The notes below the pieces were generated by a model, which was given only the letters and a program-made list of their open reading frames with translations, was not told where the DNA came from and searched no databases. A stretch of DNA of 64,000 bases from Tribonema minus (lineage: Eukaryota > Sar > Xanthophyceae > Tribonematales > Tribonemataceae). A program made the position numbers and the translations under genes. How positions within the stretch are numbered: position 1 is the first letter of the stretch; each line of letters begins with the position of its first letter. Positions 61,395-64,000 of this stretch are shown one piece after another. The stretch covers positions 372,001 through 436,000 of the forward strand of contig JAFCMP010000544.1 in the NCBI GenBank assembly GCA_017506865.1. The letters are read 5' to 3'.

Positions 61395-64000
61395 GTCAGT
61401 AAACGGTTTCTGGAACCCGTCCCAGCGCGGCAGTGCCATACCCGCGAAGTCCGCGCAGTCAACTCGAAGTGACTTGCACCCTCAGGCAGTGCGCATTGCA
61501 TGATGATGGCCAGAGTGTGGAACGGACGCGGCAGTGCCATGCTGCAGTTGCACGCCGCACACTGTGGCACCGTGACGCCGTCAAGGTATTGCATAGAACG
61601 CACGCTGCGTAGACGGCACAGGGACGGAGCGGCGCGCAGCTTCAATCACAGTATGTATAACTGCACCTTTGAGTTACAGCAGGGGCCAAAGGTAGCATGT
61701 GTTACAGTGTTACAGTAGTGGTGAGCGCCCCCACTCAGCTGTGTTCGCGACTTTGAAGTTCAAATTGAATGTCAAGCCAGGATTCAATTTGCCTGCGCTT
61801 GCTCCTCACTCAGCATAAAACGTTGAGGGCAGCAGCATGCTACAGCTTTGAAGCACGCTTCCGTTGCTTTCTGAGTGAAGAAAAAATTCATGCTACTATC
61901 ATAATGATAATCATGATGATACTAGTAGCCCTCGGGCTGGTTCCATACCTCAGACTCAGCTGGTGATGGCGGTACACAGTATTACGAGGCAATGTGGCTG
62001 TGACATGTGCATAATGCGCATTCCGTTGGCCCCGGCGCGGGCAAGGCAGTGTGCGACAGAGTCATGACTCATTGAATGTGTGCGCAGTTGGCCACTCAAC
62101 TTGAAGTACTACTTCAAGTAATGCTCTGTGTTTTTGGGCGCCGACAAAAGCGCATACACGTCTCAACACCACATAGAAGTATGAAATAACATACTCGCGG
62201 AGCATTGTGCTTCGACATTCGGCTGGGAGGAGAGAATTATTTGGGGCAATCCCTGGATACTAAAAGGCACCACAGGACATTAATGCAATGATCAAGTTGA
62301 AGATTGCACAACCATTTGACCGAACATCAACAGTTCGCTTCAGCTTGCTCTGTGGATGATGGTGCAATCTTCAAACTTCAAATTGGACAAACTTGACTCG
62401 AGACGCTACTGTAATTGAAGTAAAACTTCAAGTTGAAGTTTAACATCAACTGTCACACTCAGTATTGACCATCATCTTCAATTTGAAGTTTGACGGTTGC
62501 ATCACCGTCCGCACAGCATCCTGAAGCGAACTGTTGCTGTTCAGTCAAATGATTGTGCAATCTTCAACTCGATCATTGCATTAATGTCCTGTGGTGCCTT
62601 TTAGTATCCGGGGATTGCTCCAAAAAATACCTGCCTTGGGCATTTAATTGCTCAGCTGATGGTCATCATGCTAGTATAGTCAAAGGATGATGATGCCACT
62701 GCACCTTCAAGTTCAAGGCTCACCCCGCCGTGTAAGGCAGCAAGACCATAGCCTGACAGACTGAGCGTGGACTTGTGCGTCAGTTGAGGCTTGAGCATTC
62801 GCTCGTTCGCCGGTATCCGCACCCAGGTAGTACTGTACCTCGCTTGTGCTATCATAGGGACTGTTGCAAACTGACAGATTTCACTTGCGCTCTAATGTCA
62901 TTGGAAAATTTGGCCTCCTTTAATAGACGAACTAATCATTGACGATTGAAAGGTTACGTAGATTTCAAGTGCAATTTATTTTGAAGTCTCACCGACAGGC
63001 TGTGTGTCTCAGAAATGTCTGCAGCATAGCACATGTCATTGAATGTTCTGAGCGATGCCCCGAGCACGTCTTCAAGTACTGGTATATATTAAAATACTTC
63101 CAAGTAGTAGATTGTGGTGTGTTGCGGCAAGAACCTTTGGTGTGAATAATCACACCCTTCAAATTGTGTTTTTGTTGTTTATGCAATTGAACTGCAGTGC
63201 ATGCCCATGCATTGCTAATTGAACTTCATTTCCACGAGGAGCACTCGCCACAGCACAACTTGGAGTCGGCGCAATCATCATCCGTACGCTGCGTCAGAGC
63301 TGCGGCCATATCCGCATTCTTCAAGTTGCAGCCGCGACACCGTTCTCCTTCGCACTGCGCTCCACAGACTCACTCCGGCTCTCCATTCCTTCCTCTCATG
63401 GCGGTCCCTTCTGAATCAGGCAACCGCCCCGAAGCCCGGCGCACGTCTCCCCAACCAGCGACCCCCCCGTCGCGCGCGCGCCGCAGCAGCGACGTCCAGG
63501 CGGACTTGCAGCAGCAGCGCGCACCCTCCCCCATTGCTCAGCCGGCTGCACCATGGCCGCAGCATTATGCTAGAGGGTCGGGGCCACCAGACAGCCCCAT
63601 CGCGGGCGCGCGTCAGAGCCAGCCGGGCCTCGGCAGCCCTGTGACAGTCAGCGGCCGCACGCTCGGCGCTGACGCCGCAGGCACCGGCGGCGCAGGTGCC
63701 AATTCAGCCGCTGGTGCGACGCCGCGAGGCACAGGCAACCAGCGCGTAGAGGAACTTCAAGTTCGGGTTTCGCGCGGCAGCACGCGCACGGCGGCGTGGA
63801 CGTGGGAGCGCGCCTCTGGCGGCCGCGGCGGGAGAGGCAGAGGCCCACGAGGTGACAGCCGCTGTGGGCACGTCAGTGAGCCTACGCACTATGCCAGCGG
63901 GCCACTGCCGCGGCGCATGCCTCAGGGCGGCAGCAGCGGCGATGACAGCAGCGGCCGTGGCAGCACCTGCAGCAGCGGCAGCGGCACGCTGCACCACAGC
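61151..64000 (+). CDS. EsV-1-7-type cysteine-motif protein (gene B), runs off window
   Basis: Exon 61151-61394 follows GTGCAGCAG and encodes an EsV-1-7 unit: CSFEGCGLAARFGW (C-x4-C), FCAMHRQAGMM (C-x2-H, GM), then ADAFDTLGRHVAAFGHL. It ends phase 1 before GTCAGT. The next exon starts at 63420 after GAATCAG in matching phase and stays open to 64000, rich in Gln, Pro, Gly, Arg and Ser, with GPPDSPIAGARQSQPG shared with gene A. The apparent TAA at 61401 lies in the intron. Same exon phases and order as gene A, so the two are paralogues. Function unknown; family members in brown algae affect development. The upstream start is not identified. Confidence 0.72.
62236..62628. mobile_element. Foldback MITE in gene B intron
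   Basis: Inverted arms of about 108 bp (62236-62343 and 62521-62628), about 90 percent identical by eye, ending near TTGGGGCAATCCC and GGGGATTGCTCCA. The centre also contains smaller palindromes of TTCAAGTTGAAG type. Non-coding. Confidence 0.85.
63420..64000 (+). CDS. Disordered-tail exon of gene B (partial)
   Basis: 193 codons open to the window edge with no stop. Low-complexity, Arg/Gly and Ser rich with a Gln run (ADLQQQRAPSPIAQP). Homologous block to gene A near its first quarter. Confidence 0.7.

Overview
The window is nuclear DNA of a eukaryotic microalga, most likely a green alga (inference). It carries multi-exon genes with GT-AG introns, a pentatricopeptide-repeat (PPR) organelle-type gene, a DHHC palmitoyltransferase, two EsV-1-7-type cysteine-motif genes (a family reported from brown algae, some green algae and other algal groups), hAT and LINE transposons, and TTAGGG-like interstitial repeats. 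There are no bacterial operons, and I found no rRNA, tRNA or CRISPR signals. GC-rich exons and islands alternate with AT-rich spacers. The species cannot be fixed from sequence alone.

Layout. 0.8-18.05 kb: one large plus-strand PPR gene. I assembled 13 exons by splice phase; they join without a break into about 1,264 codons ending at 18050. Its introns hold TTAGGG-like arrays, a foldback repeat and many partial copies of the gene's own exon ends. 19.5-23.9 kb: a convergent minus-strand DHHC gene (transmembrane segment 1, transmembrane segment 2 with DPG, a long disordered linker, the DHHC zinc finger, a further hydrophobic segment). 27.6-30.8 kb: a minus-strand EsV-1-7-type gene with a disordered tail. 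31-39.5 kb: AT-rich DNA with dispersed repeats and a 467 bp MITE with TA target duplications. 39.5-42.8 kb: a tandem repeat unit interrupted by a 5'-truncated LINE with a 12 bp target duplication. 43.1-47.1 kb: a GC-rich island with a degenerate long minus-strand reading frame containing a perfect (CTG)n tract of about 392 units. 48.29-50.92 kb: an intact hAT transposon with an 8 bp target duplication and 12 bp terminal inverted repeats. 53.6-53.9 kb: a LINE 3' fragment. 54.5-58.5 kb: a second, frameshifted hAT element. 61.15 kb to the window end: a plus-strand EsV-1-7 paralogue with the same exon phases as the minus-strand one, still open at the right edge.

The PPR protein would be expected to bind organellar RNA and the DHHC protein to S-acylate membrane-associated proteins; these roles come from family knowledge. 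The EsV-1-7 pair may be regulatory, but no molecular function can be read from sequence. The most unusual signals are the repeated duplication of exon ends with their splice sites in the PPR gene, an in-phase duplicated cassette exon, the huge pure CTG tract, and the paralogous EsV-1-7 pair on opposite strands.
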